In this document: in pieces, positions 49,181-60,688 of the stretch
Position numbering within the stretch: position 1 is the stretch's first letter
Layout of the letters: each line of letters opens with the position of its first letter
Assembly: GCA_023079485.1 (NCBI GenBank)
Contig: CM041089.1
Location: forward strand, 13,593,001-13,657,000
Length of the DNA: 64,000 nucleotides
DNA from: Archilochus colubris
Taxonomy: Eukaryota > Chordata > Aves > Apodiformes > Trochilidae
Direction of reading: 5' to 3'
Notes under the pieces: model-generated
Seen by the model: only the letters and a program-made list of their open reading frames with translations
Databases searched by the model: none
What the model was told of the DNA's origin: nothing
Program-made: the position numbers and the translations under genes

Positions 49181-49555
49181 TACAGAATCATTGAGGCTGG
49201 AAAAGCCCTCTGGGATCATCCAGTCCATCCTATGACCCAACCCCACCCCATGCCCACCCCATGGCACTCAGTGCCACATCAGCTTTTCCTTCAACACCTC
49301 CAGGGATGGGGACTCCACCACTGCCCTGGGCACTCCATCCCAATCCCTGATCCCCCTCTCCCTGAGGAAGTGCTGTCTGATACCCAACCTAAACCTTCCC
49401 TGGGGCAGCTTCAGGCCATGTCCTCTCCTCTTGTCACTCATTATCTGGGAGAAGAGTCCAACCCCTGCCTGACTTTATCCTCCTCTGCTTAGAAGACTTT
49501 CCCTCTGGTCCCTTCACCAGCCTTGTTGGTCTCCTCTCAACCCACTCCATCACCT
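49181..49555 (-). mobile_element. CR1 LINE 3' fragment, older subfamily
   Basis: The plus strand reads ACAGAATCATTGAGGCTGG, then CATCCAGTCCATCC, then CAACACCTCCAGGGATGGGG. It continues with GACTCCACCACTGCCCTGGG, CCTGATCCCCCTCTCC and CAACCTAAACCTTCCCTGG, the reverse-strand phrases of a CR1 3' region. It is more diverged and lacks the intact octamer pair. It ends near CCACTCCATCACC, 5'-truncated. Confidence 0.9.
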
Positions 49556-52500
49556 CCCCTGATGTATTTAATGAATAGATTGGTCACTAGGTGACATCAA
49601 TCATCATTTTTACACATGGGCTTTACACTGAGGTCACCAGAACTGCTCCCAGATCAGATATATGTGTATAAAACCTCCTCTAAACCACACGTGGGATCAC
49701 TACTGTCTCCATTTCACAGGTGAGGAAATCTGCAATGAAAGGTCTCCAGTCCTTCTCTGGACCAAGGTGAAAATTTCACCCTTTCAGTTGAGTTTATTGT
49801 CACAAAACCCCAACAAGCTGCCCCTTTCCTTGGGTGTTTCTGATTTCTTTCTCTCTTCCCAGCAGCAGCACCCTGACCCCCAGCACAGCACCCATCTTGC
49901 CACCCAGAGGGGAAGCAATGAGCAGTCACCCAACTGAGAACCCATTCAGGGCCAGTGGGGGGACCTGAGCCCATTCCTCAGGTCTGCTGTTTCCTTCTCC
50001 TGAATTTCCACCCATGGGACCTCCATGCTTCTGAGAAAGCAACTGGAAATTTTCCTGATTTTTCCCAGTTTTTAGGTTTCCCATCTAGAGAACAAACTCT
50101 TCTCTTCCCTTCTGCTGTAGGGCAGCTGATGAAGAGGAACGTTCATGTCAGCTGAAGCCCCTTGGCACTATTAATAAAAAACAAATTATAATAATACAGG
50201 AGGTTTGCAAATTAGCAGCCCTTGCTACAAACAGAGATACACCCAATTTAGCACAAATCATTGCAGGCTCTTGCTTAGTGGCTATTTTAATCACTGGTGA
50301 CTAATGCCTGTGAGGGCTATTCCAGGGTTTGACGTGCCTCAAACACAAGAAAACAGGGAAATATTGAGAGAGGGGGAGAGAAGGAATTGGCTGAAGCCAA
50401 AGGTTTATCAGCAAAAAGCATTGGGCTGATGCCACCCATTTCCCTGCCATTGCGACTGCATTTGCTGGGGTCACCACCTAATTCATCTCCATCATCTCTC
50501 TTCTTTGGGTGCAAATCTAAGCCAAACAGTCAGGCTCTGGAACACAAACAAAAGGTACCTGTTGCTTCCTTGGTTATGGAAATGGGGGTCACCTTTTTTA
50601 TTTTCAAAGGAGGCAGAGTTAAAGGAGCTGGAATGCTGCTTGGCATCCCACCAGAAAGGAAATATCTGATTAAATATTTGACAGGAAAAGAAAAAAATAA
50701 AAGAGATGAGAGGAAACAATGCAAAGGGGGGCAAGGGAGAGGGAACTTTTCTTTCATGGGGAGGAAAAGGCCAAATGAAGCCACCACTCACCTCTGCACC
50801 AGGCTTTGCTTTCAGGATGAGCTCCTTTCAGTCAGACCAAGTCCACTTTTGGTCTTGCATCCCATCTTTCTAAGGACTAAAAGAGTTTTCCTAGTTGACT
50901 AAACCTCAAAGAGCCACCAAGGCCCTCAGACTAGGAACATGCATTTCCCTGAGCCACACTGATCGTTTTTTTCTGGAATAGGTTAAGACTTACAAGCATT
51001 TGCACCCATCTGTCAATGTCCAGATCACATCAAGCAGCACTTTCAAATAAAAACTTTCTGAAAAGAGTTTGAAAAAAATATTTGTATTTGAAAAAAAAAT
51101 TGCAGGGGACAAAAAGCCATTCTTTTGGAGCTAAAGGGTAAGAGAATGAGTGATAATATGAGGTAGTAGGATTTGGCCTACAGCATCCAATCATCATCAT
51201 TATTTACTGAAGGCCATCAGTAAATGGGACTTCAGCCTTCTCTGGTATAATTTATCTGACCCACCAGCACATAAAACCCTTTAATCAGGTCATGCCTGGG
51301 TAGAAAGCCACCCCTGAGTAACCAGCTCCACTCCCTTTAGTATCTGCAAATTTCATGGCAGCTGAGGAACCCCAGTAACTCTCCAGGGTTAAGATGATAG
51401 AGATGGAGCAAAGTAAAAAGCCTGACAGAGAGATCTGCCAAATGGTAGGAAAAGAGTTCAAAAAACTCAGCATTTTATTCCTGTCCTTTGAGGGCTAAAG
51501 TGCAGCATTGCTTTGATATGAAAGATTGATTCAAGCCTCCCAGTTGTCTTCTCTTTATGGCAGCACTGCAAAAACACATTTACCTTGTGGCCCTGTAAAA
51601 GGTTTGTGTTCATTCAGGTCACTGCAGTTTAGTTTTATGGGCTCGGAGGCTCCAAACAGCAGAGTTGCTTCTGTTTTCCACTACTGGTGAATTTTGGGGG
51701 GGTTTATTGCTCTTGTGGCTACTGAGTACTAGCACTGGAAAGCCACTCAGTGAAGTTGCCTTAGACCTATTTCTCAAAGTCTTTTTTTTTTTTTAGTACA
51801 TGTTTGTTTACCACTGTGGCTCCAGATTGTTGGCTAAGATTTGTAGACCCCTGGTGTAGCTACAGGAAATATTTCTAAAATGTTCCTTTTCTGAGAAGTC
51901 TGCAGCTTAAATAACCATCTCTTTCCATGAGGCTACTGCATCAGCTAGTTGCACAGAAGTGTTTTCTCTCTCCTTTCCCTCCTTTCCACTTCTGTTCTCC
52001 TAAGGCACGTTTTGCAGCTTCCAAGGCATCACCTCTGTAGATCTTGGTAGCTTGGAGCTGTCTCCACCCATTGTGTGGCAGAGAAAAAGTGTAAATTGAA
52101 TTTTTGCTCTCACAATTCTTGAGCTGTTTCACTTGGCTCTTCCAGGGGCTCTTCCTCACTGTGTGTTTTTCCCCCAAACTGTAGGGCTGACAGGCTGCCT
52201 GCTCTTCACAGATCAAACATGAACACCCTCAGGAGACAAGAGGAGAAACTGGAAGTCCCATAGTTGGGAAAATTCCTATGTTCACTGATAACCTCTCCAG
52301 GGAAACAGAGCCTACAACTTCTTCCTGAGTACAGCATCTTCTGTGGTCACTCCATCCTTGGCCAGATTTTCAGAAGATCTCAGTGCACTGAGATGTGCAG
52401 CATTTGGTGTTTCTTAAAAGGACCCTTTGGAAACCTCCAAGAGTCCTCTCTTGGAAATCTGGTCCTGATAACCATGGAGAGTGCTGGAACAATTCCTTTT

Positions 52501-53385
52501 GCTTCTTCTGACATGAAGTGTGACTTCTGTAGGTGCTGCAAGCTCTGAATTAGCTATGTCATCCAGCCCTGTGCTCTGCAAGGTGGTGATGAAAACCTGA
52601 ATTTCCCTTTTTGTTCTTTGGGGTTTTTTTTTGCTTGATTGGCTTTGGGGGATTTTTTTTTGGTTTCTGTGTTTTTTTGTCAGAAATGCAAGGGTTCCAT
52701 GTACAGAACTGAATCAAAACCAGGAGGTTCCAGCCCTAACTCAGCTGAACTCTCAAAGCTGCTTGGAAACCTCATTCATATTAAACTTTATGGGAACTGG
52801 ACATCCAAATTCCCTAGGTGGTTTTGCAAAAAACACAGCTGTAACTAATTGCTGTGCAGAAAGGTTTGGGGAAAAGATTTAGATCTAGAAAAGGAGAAAG
52901 AGATTCCAATGCCAAAAAAGCTTTTGCAATAGATCCTCACATGGTGTCCACAGAGCAGATTCTGGACTATCTCTTCAATGAAGGAAATGGAGCCATTTTA
53001 CAACAGTTAATCCTCTGTAACTCTTCATGCTCCTGCAGAGGTTGTAAACTAAGGGGGGGGAGAAAGAGTTTCTAGTAATCCCTGCAAACCACGGGGCTGA
53101 AAGGTTGAATAAATCAAAAGGACTGAGGAACAATTCACGCCCAACTCCTTCCCATTGAAGAAATTGTCACATTCCATCAGTGAGCCTGGTAAAATCTCTG
53201 ACCATCTCAACCCTTATCAAGCCTTAATTTCTTCTTCCTGTTTTGGCAATAATTTAACGTTAAAGGTCACAGGACGAAACGCTCAGAGTCAGGAAGCAGA
53301 GGAGTTCTGATTTGATAACAACATTATTTAGCCCCACGAAGCTCCACTTAGGATTTTCTCCTCCTTTGTTCCTTTTCAGGACCAC
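49556..53385. other. Unannotated single-copy sequence
   Basis: No gene supported. The segment 50160-50310 is AT-rich and uniform in style (CACTATTAATAAAAAACAAA, then GTTTGCAAATTAGCAGCC) and could be a conserved element with homeodomain or POU sites. The 171-codon plus frame at 50387-50902 lies opposite a similar minus frame and has no recognisable domain. A T-run lies at 51783-51794 and a T-rich tract at 52620-52680. Confidence 0.4.
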
Positions 53386-53452
53386 GATCCATCTTCCACT
53401 GAAGACAATGGCAGTGTTTCCACTGAATTTAATGAGACTTGGATCAGGCCCG
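53386..53452. mobile_element. Best-preserved copy of an ancient palindromic repeat
   Basis: Reading from GATCCATCTTCCACTGAAG through ACAATGGCAGTG and TTTCCACTGAATTTAATGAG to ACTTGGATCAGGCCC, the left and right halves are imperfect reverse complements around a centre near 53416. The outer ends (GATCCA / TGGATC) and the inner CCACTGAA / TTTAATGA halves pair. The pattern recurs at 12354, 44727 and 59770. Size and symmetry suggest a small non-autonomous element or a hairpin part of a larger repeat. No flanking target duplication was resolved. Confidence 0.65.
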
Positions 53453-56400
53453 AAGTGTCAGTATTACTCTATTAATATTTATGCTCTTGGAAGGATGTCA
53501 GAAAACATGCAGGATGTGCAGGGTGGCTGAGTGAGCTATGAGAATCATAAATTTCCCTGAGTTAGTAATTTCTTCACAAATCCTGAACATTTCTAATCTG
53601 ACCACGGGAATAACAAACTAGCAGGATTCTAACCTTCTCCTCTTACTGTACAAACCTTTCTCCACTGGGTTGGCTCTGGAGCTGAAAAATCATCTGCATT
53701 GCAATTCCCTACCTAGCTCATGTCTAGTTTCTTTCTCTCTCTGACACATAGATTGGGAAAAAAAAACACCCAATTTGTTTGAGAAGCTGCATATTAAATG
53801 GTTAAAATTAAAAAGGCTCTCAGAACCAACAAGCCCTGTGATTTACCATCTTTAAAGCCCCTTAGCTTAGCAACCTTCCCAGCCTTCAAAGGAGGGGAGG
53901 TGAGGAACTAAACTTGTTCTTGCAAGGCCCCCACACAGATGACAAGTGGCAAGAAGCTTTCTCCAGGCTCTTTTCCTTGGGGTTTCCTCTTGGGGTGAGG
54001 AAAAGGCCAAGCAGTTTGGCAACCAGGGGAGCGTGCCAGCTTGCCATGGGAATGCCTATCGCTGCAGGGTGTGTGGCAACCCCAATGCTCAGCCCCTCTT
54101 CAGGCAGCTGCTGGAGAACTGATGGGCAAAACCAGTCCCAAAGGTCTGGAATTTCTGTTTCCCTTGAATAAGTCCCCAGAGAGTTGGATTCCTCCCTGCC
54201 TGGCCGCCCCTTCTCAGCGGGCAGTGCTTGCCTGAGTGGGTGGAGGAATGTGGGGCAAGCTTGGAGCATAATAGTCAACTGACCACCAGAGCTGGAGAGT
54301 AAGGTCACTGGGGAAAAAAAGGCCTTGAAGAATGCAGCTGAGCTATGCCCGAGCTATGCAAGAGGAGGTTTTGTCTCCTTTGGCATGCTGAGCCTGGCCA
54401 GGGCCCCAGACAGGATGGCAAAGGCACTGAGAGATGGGCAGGATCTGCTCTGAAGAGCTGTCCCTGGAGGGATCATCCCCTCTGAACATGATATCTTTGC
54501 AGGGTGGCATCTCCTGACCCTGCTGAGTTACCTAATGGGTTGGGTTAGGCTGAAAAACATGGGAATTACACACCAGTGAGGCAGATGGAACATCAAAAAG
54601 CTAAGCACAAGGTAAATCCACAGTCCTGGTGGAGATATGCTGCTTCCAGGATCAAGATTAACCCAATACAGACTTAGAAATACACTGTAGAGGCTGAATC
54701 ACCCCGTGGCTGAGGTGGAAAGCTCTCTCTTGAGGGCATCTTGTTCACACTGCTAAAGCAGAGTCACCTAGAGGAGGCTGACCAGAACAGTACCATGGTC
54801 TTCCAGAGAAAGCTGCTCAAGATGCCCAACTGTCTCCAAAAACCAACCAACCAACCAAAAAACAAAAAACAAACAAACAAAAATATATCCAAAAGCCTTT
54901 CAGTGGCCATAAGACCCTTGTGTAGCATCTAGCAGTCACCTCAGGGAAATGGGGACACTTGGGGACACTGCCAGATGTTTGGAGAGCAGGGAAGAAGTCA
55001 AAATGAAAAAAGATCTCCACAACCCTCTCTCAGTGGCACCAGGAATAGAACAGGAACACATTTCCACCCCTCAGCTTGCTATTTCAACCACCTTTACCAC
55101 CTCCTGAGCTCTTCCATTTGTTTCCTCTCTAAATCTTGAGACCACCAACCTCAAAAAGACAACACTAAGAACACACCGGGAGAATCTGGGCTCAGCTGGG
55201 AGAAAGCAAGCAGCAAAAGTGCCTTTTCCCAGTACCCTTCATACCCTGCTGATTCAAACTCCCCCCCTGAAATCCTCATCCTGACTCTCAAGATTACCAG
55301 ACCTCACCACGAGGACAGTTTCCTTCCCTCCCCAGAGTTCAGCAGCTTGAAGGGCAGATTTCTCCTTCTGTGAGCCTGAAACATGCACACCAAGCTCTTT
55401 TTTCCAGGCTCAGCATTGTTTGGTGTTTAACTTGCCCGAGGGGTACCTTAGTTTATTGATTGAGGCAAGGTTTGAAGGCACAGGCAGTGGCTTTTATTGC
55501 ACCAGTGATACTTCTGACCTTGCTACAAACCTCTCCTTGTTTACCACCAGAGACAATCACAGCTCCAGAGATGCTCCTAGGACACCCTGGTTCATGGAAG
55601 CAGTCCCACAGCTTGCTGTAAACAGGAATATCCTACAAACCAGCTTTTCCTCCTGGACCCAAGAAAAGAGCTCTATCTGCAGAGCCCTGGATTTAGGGAA
55701 GCAGAAAAACAACCAGACTGGAGCAAACCACTCATTCTCTAACCAAATATCCTACCTCCAACAGTGATCAGATCAGATGCTTTAAAAATGCCAGAAAGAA
55801 AATCCACATCAGGGGGGAGGAAATTTTCTTTTTTTTGTATCTGGGGGGTGATCTGTTCCTAGGGGCACTTTCCTCTGCTCCTGTGAAGCCAGCAGTCCAA
55901 CTTCTCAGCTTGAGCCTATCAATCCAAAAGCCCCAATCTGAAGGATCCATTCCTTCAGGGACATTTTTGGTGGTGCAAACATGACAGTCCCAGGCCATTT
56001 CTCATGTTGCTAAACATCGGTCTATGTGAAGGGAAAAAAAAAAATAAAATAATAATAAAAATCTCAGCATCGAGGCTGGGATTTTCATCAGAACACAAAA
56101 GATTTCAGACACTCTGGAGATGCTGGGCAGCTCCCATCAATGCAGCCCCTCTGAAATTCCCACAAAGCCAGCTTTTGCAATATTACCTTTCATTTCTGCA
56201 AGGATAGCAGAGCAATCAGCTCTGCAGTGCCATCGGATGGGGGTTTTATCACTCTGATGATGGGTGAAAGGGCAGGAAGCAGAGGGACAGGATGGAATTT
56301 GGAGCATGACCCAAGTCCTGCCAGGACACAAGGGAGGGACACTTTCCAAAAAAAAAAAGAGAAGCTTTGCCATGGGGGAAGTGAGCTGCTTTGCCTCCAT

Positions 56401-57625
56401 ATCCTGTGGATCCAAACTTCCCCCTGAGCGTGACATCTCTTATGAAAATATGCATGCAGACTTCTCCAAAATGCTTCCCACTCCACTCTGCCAGAAGGGC
56501 CAGGTCTTGACAGCCCAAGTTTCAAGCAAAAAAAAAAAATAGGTCTATCCCTGCCACTCAGATCTTGTTAGGAAAAGTGGAAAAAAGGGGGAAAAAATCA
56601 TGCTTAACATGGGCTGGAGAGAAAGAAAATAGAAGTGTTTGATGAGATGAGATGTGGCACAGAAAGTATCAGCTCTCCTGACTGCTTGAAACCAAAGGTT
56701 CAAATAGTGCCAAAAACCCCACAATGGTTTGCATATTCTGGGTGTGAAGTTTTTCTTTCTTTCTTCCACAGACCCAACGTTTCCTTTAGGACAAAAATCC
56801 CAGACTGGTTCCCCTCACTGGTTATCTCTGAAAAGATATTGGTGCTTTACAAATTTTTGGTCTTTTTCTTCTCTTTGTTTTTTTGGGGTGGTTTTGTTTT
56901 TGGTTTTGGGTTTTTTTGGTTTTTTATTCTTTGTTTTTTCTCCCATGGATCTTCATTTGGAGCATCTTACAAGATTTTCATTTCTTGAATGAAAAAGCAT
57001 CCAAAGCTCTTCAGAAGTCTTGGCTAAAACTAAATCAACTTTTAAGAAGTGCTTATGTGACTTGTGTGAGAATTTCAGCTCCTACACCAGTGAATTGCTT
57101 ATGAGAAATATTTCTCCTTGAAGTATTCAGTTTAACTAGTGAATAACTCAAACTGCTGCTTTCAACAAGAATGGTCTGGAATTGTCTATTGTAGCACTGA
57201 AGGCCAGACTATTAAATAAATCATTTATTTCTTAGTCATTGTGGAGCTCACCCTCTCTAACCATTCACTAAGTTTTCCCCAAACCTCCCTGAAATCCTTA
57301 TCAGCCCTGAAATTACAACAATTTGAGGAATTTTTGCCCAGTTTTCAAACTTGTGCTGAGACAAACTCAACATTTACAGTCACCCTGGGCCACTAGTAGC
57401 ACTTTTGGGCACATTTTTGGTTAGAAAACATAATATCCTAGGAATTTAAACAAAGGTATCAGCAAATGACCCTCAGTCAGTGTGATCTCATCTCCCAGCC
57501 ACTCAAGGTTTGGTAACAGGAATGTTTAGCAATGGACCAACAAAGGAGACAATAGTCAAAATATCCATACTCTTTGAAACACAAATATATTTCCTCCAAT
57601 CTGCTACCTCCCTCCTTTCCCACCC
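53453..57625. other. Unannotated single-copy sequence
   Basis: No gene supported. Simple tracts include CCAA/CAAA units at 54839-54882, an A/T-rich stretch at 56033-56065 and a T/G-rich low-complexity run at 56857-56942. Open frames of 110-140 codons at 53886-54308 and 56190-56525 have no recognisable domain and are overlapped on the other strand. Confidence 0.5.
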
Positions 57626-57750
57626 CACAGAATCAAAGAATGGCTTGGGTTGGAAGGAACCTTAAAACTCATCCAGTTCCAACCCTCCTGCATGGCCAGG
57701 GACACCTCCCACCAGCCCAGGTTGCTCCAAGACCCATCCAACCTCACCAA
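57626..57750 (-). mobile_element. Short CR1 LINE 3' fragment
   Basis: The plus strand reads CACAGAATCAAAGAATGGC, then TTGGGTTGGAAGGAACCTTA, then CATCCAGTTCCAACC. It ends with CATGGCCAGGGACACCTCCC, CAGGTTGCTCCAAGACCCAT and CCAACCT, all avian CR1 3' phrases in reverse orientation. It keeps only about 125 bases and resembles the subfamily of the 31094 copy. Confidence 0.88.
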
Positions 57751-58897
57751 TGTTTGGCAAAAAATAAAAATTCTATGAAGCAAGAGGAGGGAGAGAGAAA
57801 ATCATTTTTGGTTTAAACATGGAGGCAGCACCTCCATTTTCAAGCATTAAGTGCAGGAGAGTATCCCCAGCATCTTTAGAAGCTCAGCTACAACCTGGAG
57901 AAACCTTTTTAGGGGGAGTTGTCACAAGGACAGCCTGGACCATGTGGCCCCAAGGACTCTTGCTCAGATGAAAGCAAGTTCTAAGTCCTTGAGCTTGGAT
58001 GCAAACCTGCTCTGTGAGCTGCTGACTCCCTTTCACTCTGATTTTTTAATTACTTCAGACCAGAAATTGTCCATTCCTGTGTATGAGATGGAAGGCACCT
58101 AAGACAACGGGATCCTGATCTCCATGTGGGCATCTAAAATCTACTGTAACGCAAGTTTAAAAAATAAAAAAAATTAAAATAAATGTTTTCCTGCTGTTTC
58201 TGAGGTTCCGTTTCCATTTGGGGATTGAAATTAGATAAATAGGCATCCAGGGAAATAACACAAGTAAGAAAAAAAAAAGCAGTAGAACTAATGACACTTG
58301 GTACTGACACACCTGCTGGGACCAAGAAGCTTTTCCCATGGCTGAGGTTCCTCCTAATCATATTTGGTTTTTTCATGTCCAAGTAAGTGCTGAGATTCAC
58401 AGCCATTAGTGGGACATAGCTGCTCACCACCTTTAAATTTCATAATATTTATAGAAACTGGATTGCCCTCGATATCTCTAGCACCTTCCCAAATTATGTT
58501 GATACCAACTGAAAAATCTGAGGAAGGAGGTGGAGGGACAAGCACAACTTGATACACAGAACACATAAAACTTACTTCCTTATCAAACTGGCTAGAAAAA
58601 CATGCAAAATACTTCCTCAGCTCTTGGGTGCTGGAATTCTACCTGGCCTGGTTTGCCTACACCCCCCATGCAGAGCAGCAGGACTACAAACATACCCCCC
58701 CTGAAGCACACCACAAGAAGTTGTTCCTGGTCATCTCCTTCAGAGATCCAGGGGATCAGGATACAAAAAGCTAAGGCAGATGTAGAAAATCCAGAGTGGT
58801 CTAACTAAACCTTATTAAAAGATCATCTAACTCGGTAGCTTGTCTCTAGCAGTGGCCACAGTAGCCACGAAGGGAGGAATAAAGTTCAGCAGATGGA
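57751..58897. other. Unannotated sequence between two CR1 pieces
   Basis: I see no gene or further repeat. Short AT-rich runs lie at 58155-58190. Confidence 0.55.
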
Positions 58898-59145
58898 TCA
58901 TAGAATCATAGAATTGGCTGGGTTGGAAGGGACCTCAGAGATCATCAAGTCCAACCCTTGATCCACTCCCGCTGCAGTTCCCAGCCCATGGCACTGAGTG
59001 CCACATCCAGGCTCTTTTGAAATATCTCCAGACACGGAGAATCCACTACTTCCCTGGGCAGCCCATTCCAATGCCTGATCACCCTCTCCAGAAAAAAATT
59101 CTTTCTAATCTCCAACCTAAACCTCCCCTGGCACAACTTAAGACC
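58898..59145 (-). mobile_element. Young CR1 LINE 3' fragment
   Basis: The plus strand opens with TCATAGAATCATAGAATTGG and stays nearly identical to the 47673 copy over its length. The few differences include TTGGCTGGGTTGG against TCGACTGGGTTAG, and CACTGAGTGCC against CACTCAGTGCC. The minus strand encodes the same ORF2 tail ([28 protein letters not shown]). The CR1 match stops at about 59145, so this copy is 5'-truncated near the start of the GLKLCQG phrase. Confidence 0.94.
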
Positions 59146-59769
59146 ATGTACTTTCTCCCAATAATTTTTGCCCAACAGCTTCCCTGAGAAGAATACAATT
59201 GGTACACACATAGCAACCTCTACCTGGTTCATATCAGCCAGATTCTTCCCTTGAACTTATGTGAACTTCTCATTCAGAGGAGCTTGCTGGAATACAAGGT
59301 TTTGACAGGTTTGCTGAAGACGTGTGCCAGTTGTGGTACCATGGCACATCCCAAATCCCTCCTGCAGCACACCAGAGGTGAACTGGGCAGCACAGTGCAG
59401 AGCAGTGCTCACAACCATCAAGCTAGGACCAGGCTTAAACCTACAAAGTCTTTCCAGACACTAAACAATTTGTGAAGATAAGAAGAGGTCTTGCACTTTT
59501 CCATTGAATCTGCCTCCCTGGATGAGATAAACTGAAGCAGTTGAGGGATTCTCACCCCAGGGGGCACCTCTGGAGGGTTTTGCTGGCACAGTCAGTTTGG
59601 TTGGGGCTGTGACAGGAGCTCAGCTGGTTGTAACCAAGCAAGCAAACCTCTGGAGTGGGGACCTGGCTGTGGCTCAGCCAAGAAGCAGACACGAGCTCTG
59701 AGCAGGAGACCGATTACCTACGTTTGTTTTCTGCTTGTTTTCCACAAGCCTCTCCCCAGACAGGGCTCT
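59146..59769. other. Unannotated single-copy sequence
   Basis: I see no gene, repeat family or clear regulatory motif in this stretch. Confidence 0.55.
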
Positions 59770-59824
59770 GACCCAATTCCCACTGAAGTCCACAAAGGCG
59801 GCTGACTGGCTTTAGGAGCTGGAT
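59770..59824. mobile_element. Decayed copy of the ancient palindromic repeat
   Basis: GACCCAATTCCCACTGAAG, then TCCACAAAGG, then CTGACTGGCTTTAGGAGCTG followed by GAT keeps the layout of the copy at 53386, with the central halves more decayed. Confidence 0.5.
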
Positions 59825-60007
59825 GGCACCCAGAGCCTGGCCGGGGTGTAACGTTATCCTCTGTCCCACAGCTCCAGGCCTCCTGCCCCCGCAGCTCAAA
59901 GCCATCAAGACTTCTACATTCCACCCCAGCTTAGCAGGATGACCAGAGCCAGCCCTGGCAAAAACACAGCTGCTCAAATCCGATGTCACCATCCAGGCAG
60001 GGTGTGA

Positions 60008-60688
60008 TTGCCACCGTCCCCTGGCACGCTGACCTCTCCCTCCCAGGCAGCCACAAGAGCATGCCACATCTTGTGCCCACATTTTGCTTTCCCAAGAAAG
60101 CCCCGAGGGGCTTCTTTGGCAAGGACTCACATTGCTGGTGAGCAGCAACCCTTTGGCTTCCATGTTTACATCCTTGTGGTTGTTAATTTGAGAGAAGCCT
60201 TTTATTTTAGACACACTCCCCCCCGACTCCCTCTGCAGGGGGGGAAAAATGTGACCTTTAAGATTGTTTATACCAATCAACAAGAAGCCCTTGCGCTGCC
60301 GGATTCCAAGAAACACGAGACCATCTTGGAGCTTTGGAAGAGGGAGGGGAGCAGAGGCGAGGAGGAGCAGGAGCAATCAAGGTCAGGAGTTCACAGACAG
60401 GATAAAGCAGAAGGCAAGGCGTGCAGGCAGGGTGGCAGGGCATGCCCTCTCCATTCAGAGAGGCAAAAGCAGCTCCTTCAACCATGTGGACTCCCACTCA
60501 GGGGAGCTGACATCCCAAGGCCACACGAGGAACAAGCTGGTTGTCCTGCTCTTGGAGAAGGAGGGTGGTCCTTTCTGCCCAGGCTTCTCCCAGCCTCCGA
60601 GCATTCCACTGAGGAGCAAAAGAGATTCAGGACAAGGAAAAATGATGACAGTTCAGTTTTACACTCTGCTGCCCACTGTGATGAATGA
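60008..60688 (+). other. Longest open frame in the window; coding status unsupported
   Basis: The frame is open for 226 codons. The minus strand is also open for 220 codons at 59714-60376, so a compositionally stop-poor stretch explains both. No signal peptide, membrane segment or known domain is seen. Within it, a pyrimidine-rich acceptor-like sequence (CTCCCCCCCGACTCCCTCTGCAG, read as two parts ending at 60238) precedes a more protein-like stretch (KNVTFKIVYTNQQEAL, then KKHETILELWKRE), ending near a weak donor-like AAG|GTCAGG at 60381. I do not recognise a gene. Confidence 0.12.
60130..60325. promoter_or_regulatory. Conserved-looking segment with receptor, FOX and CCAAT words
   Basis: The segment includes GTGACCTTTAAGATTGTTTA then TACCAATCAACAAG at about 60251-60284. 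It thus holds a TGACCTTT nuclear-receptor half-site word, a TGTTTA forkhead-type word and a CCAAT word. CpGs persist nearby (CTTGCGCTGCCGGATT). The style suggests constraint, either regulatory or coding. No conservation data are available. Confidence 0.25.
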
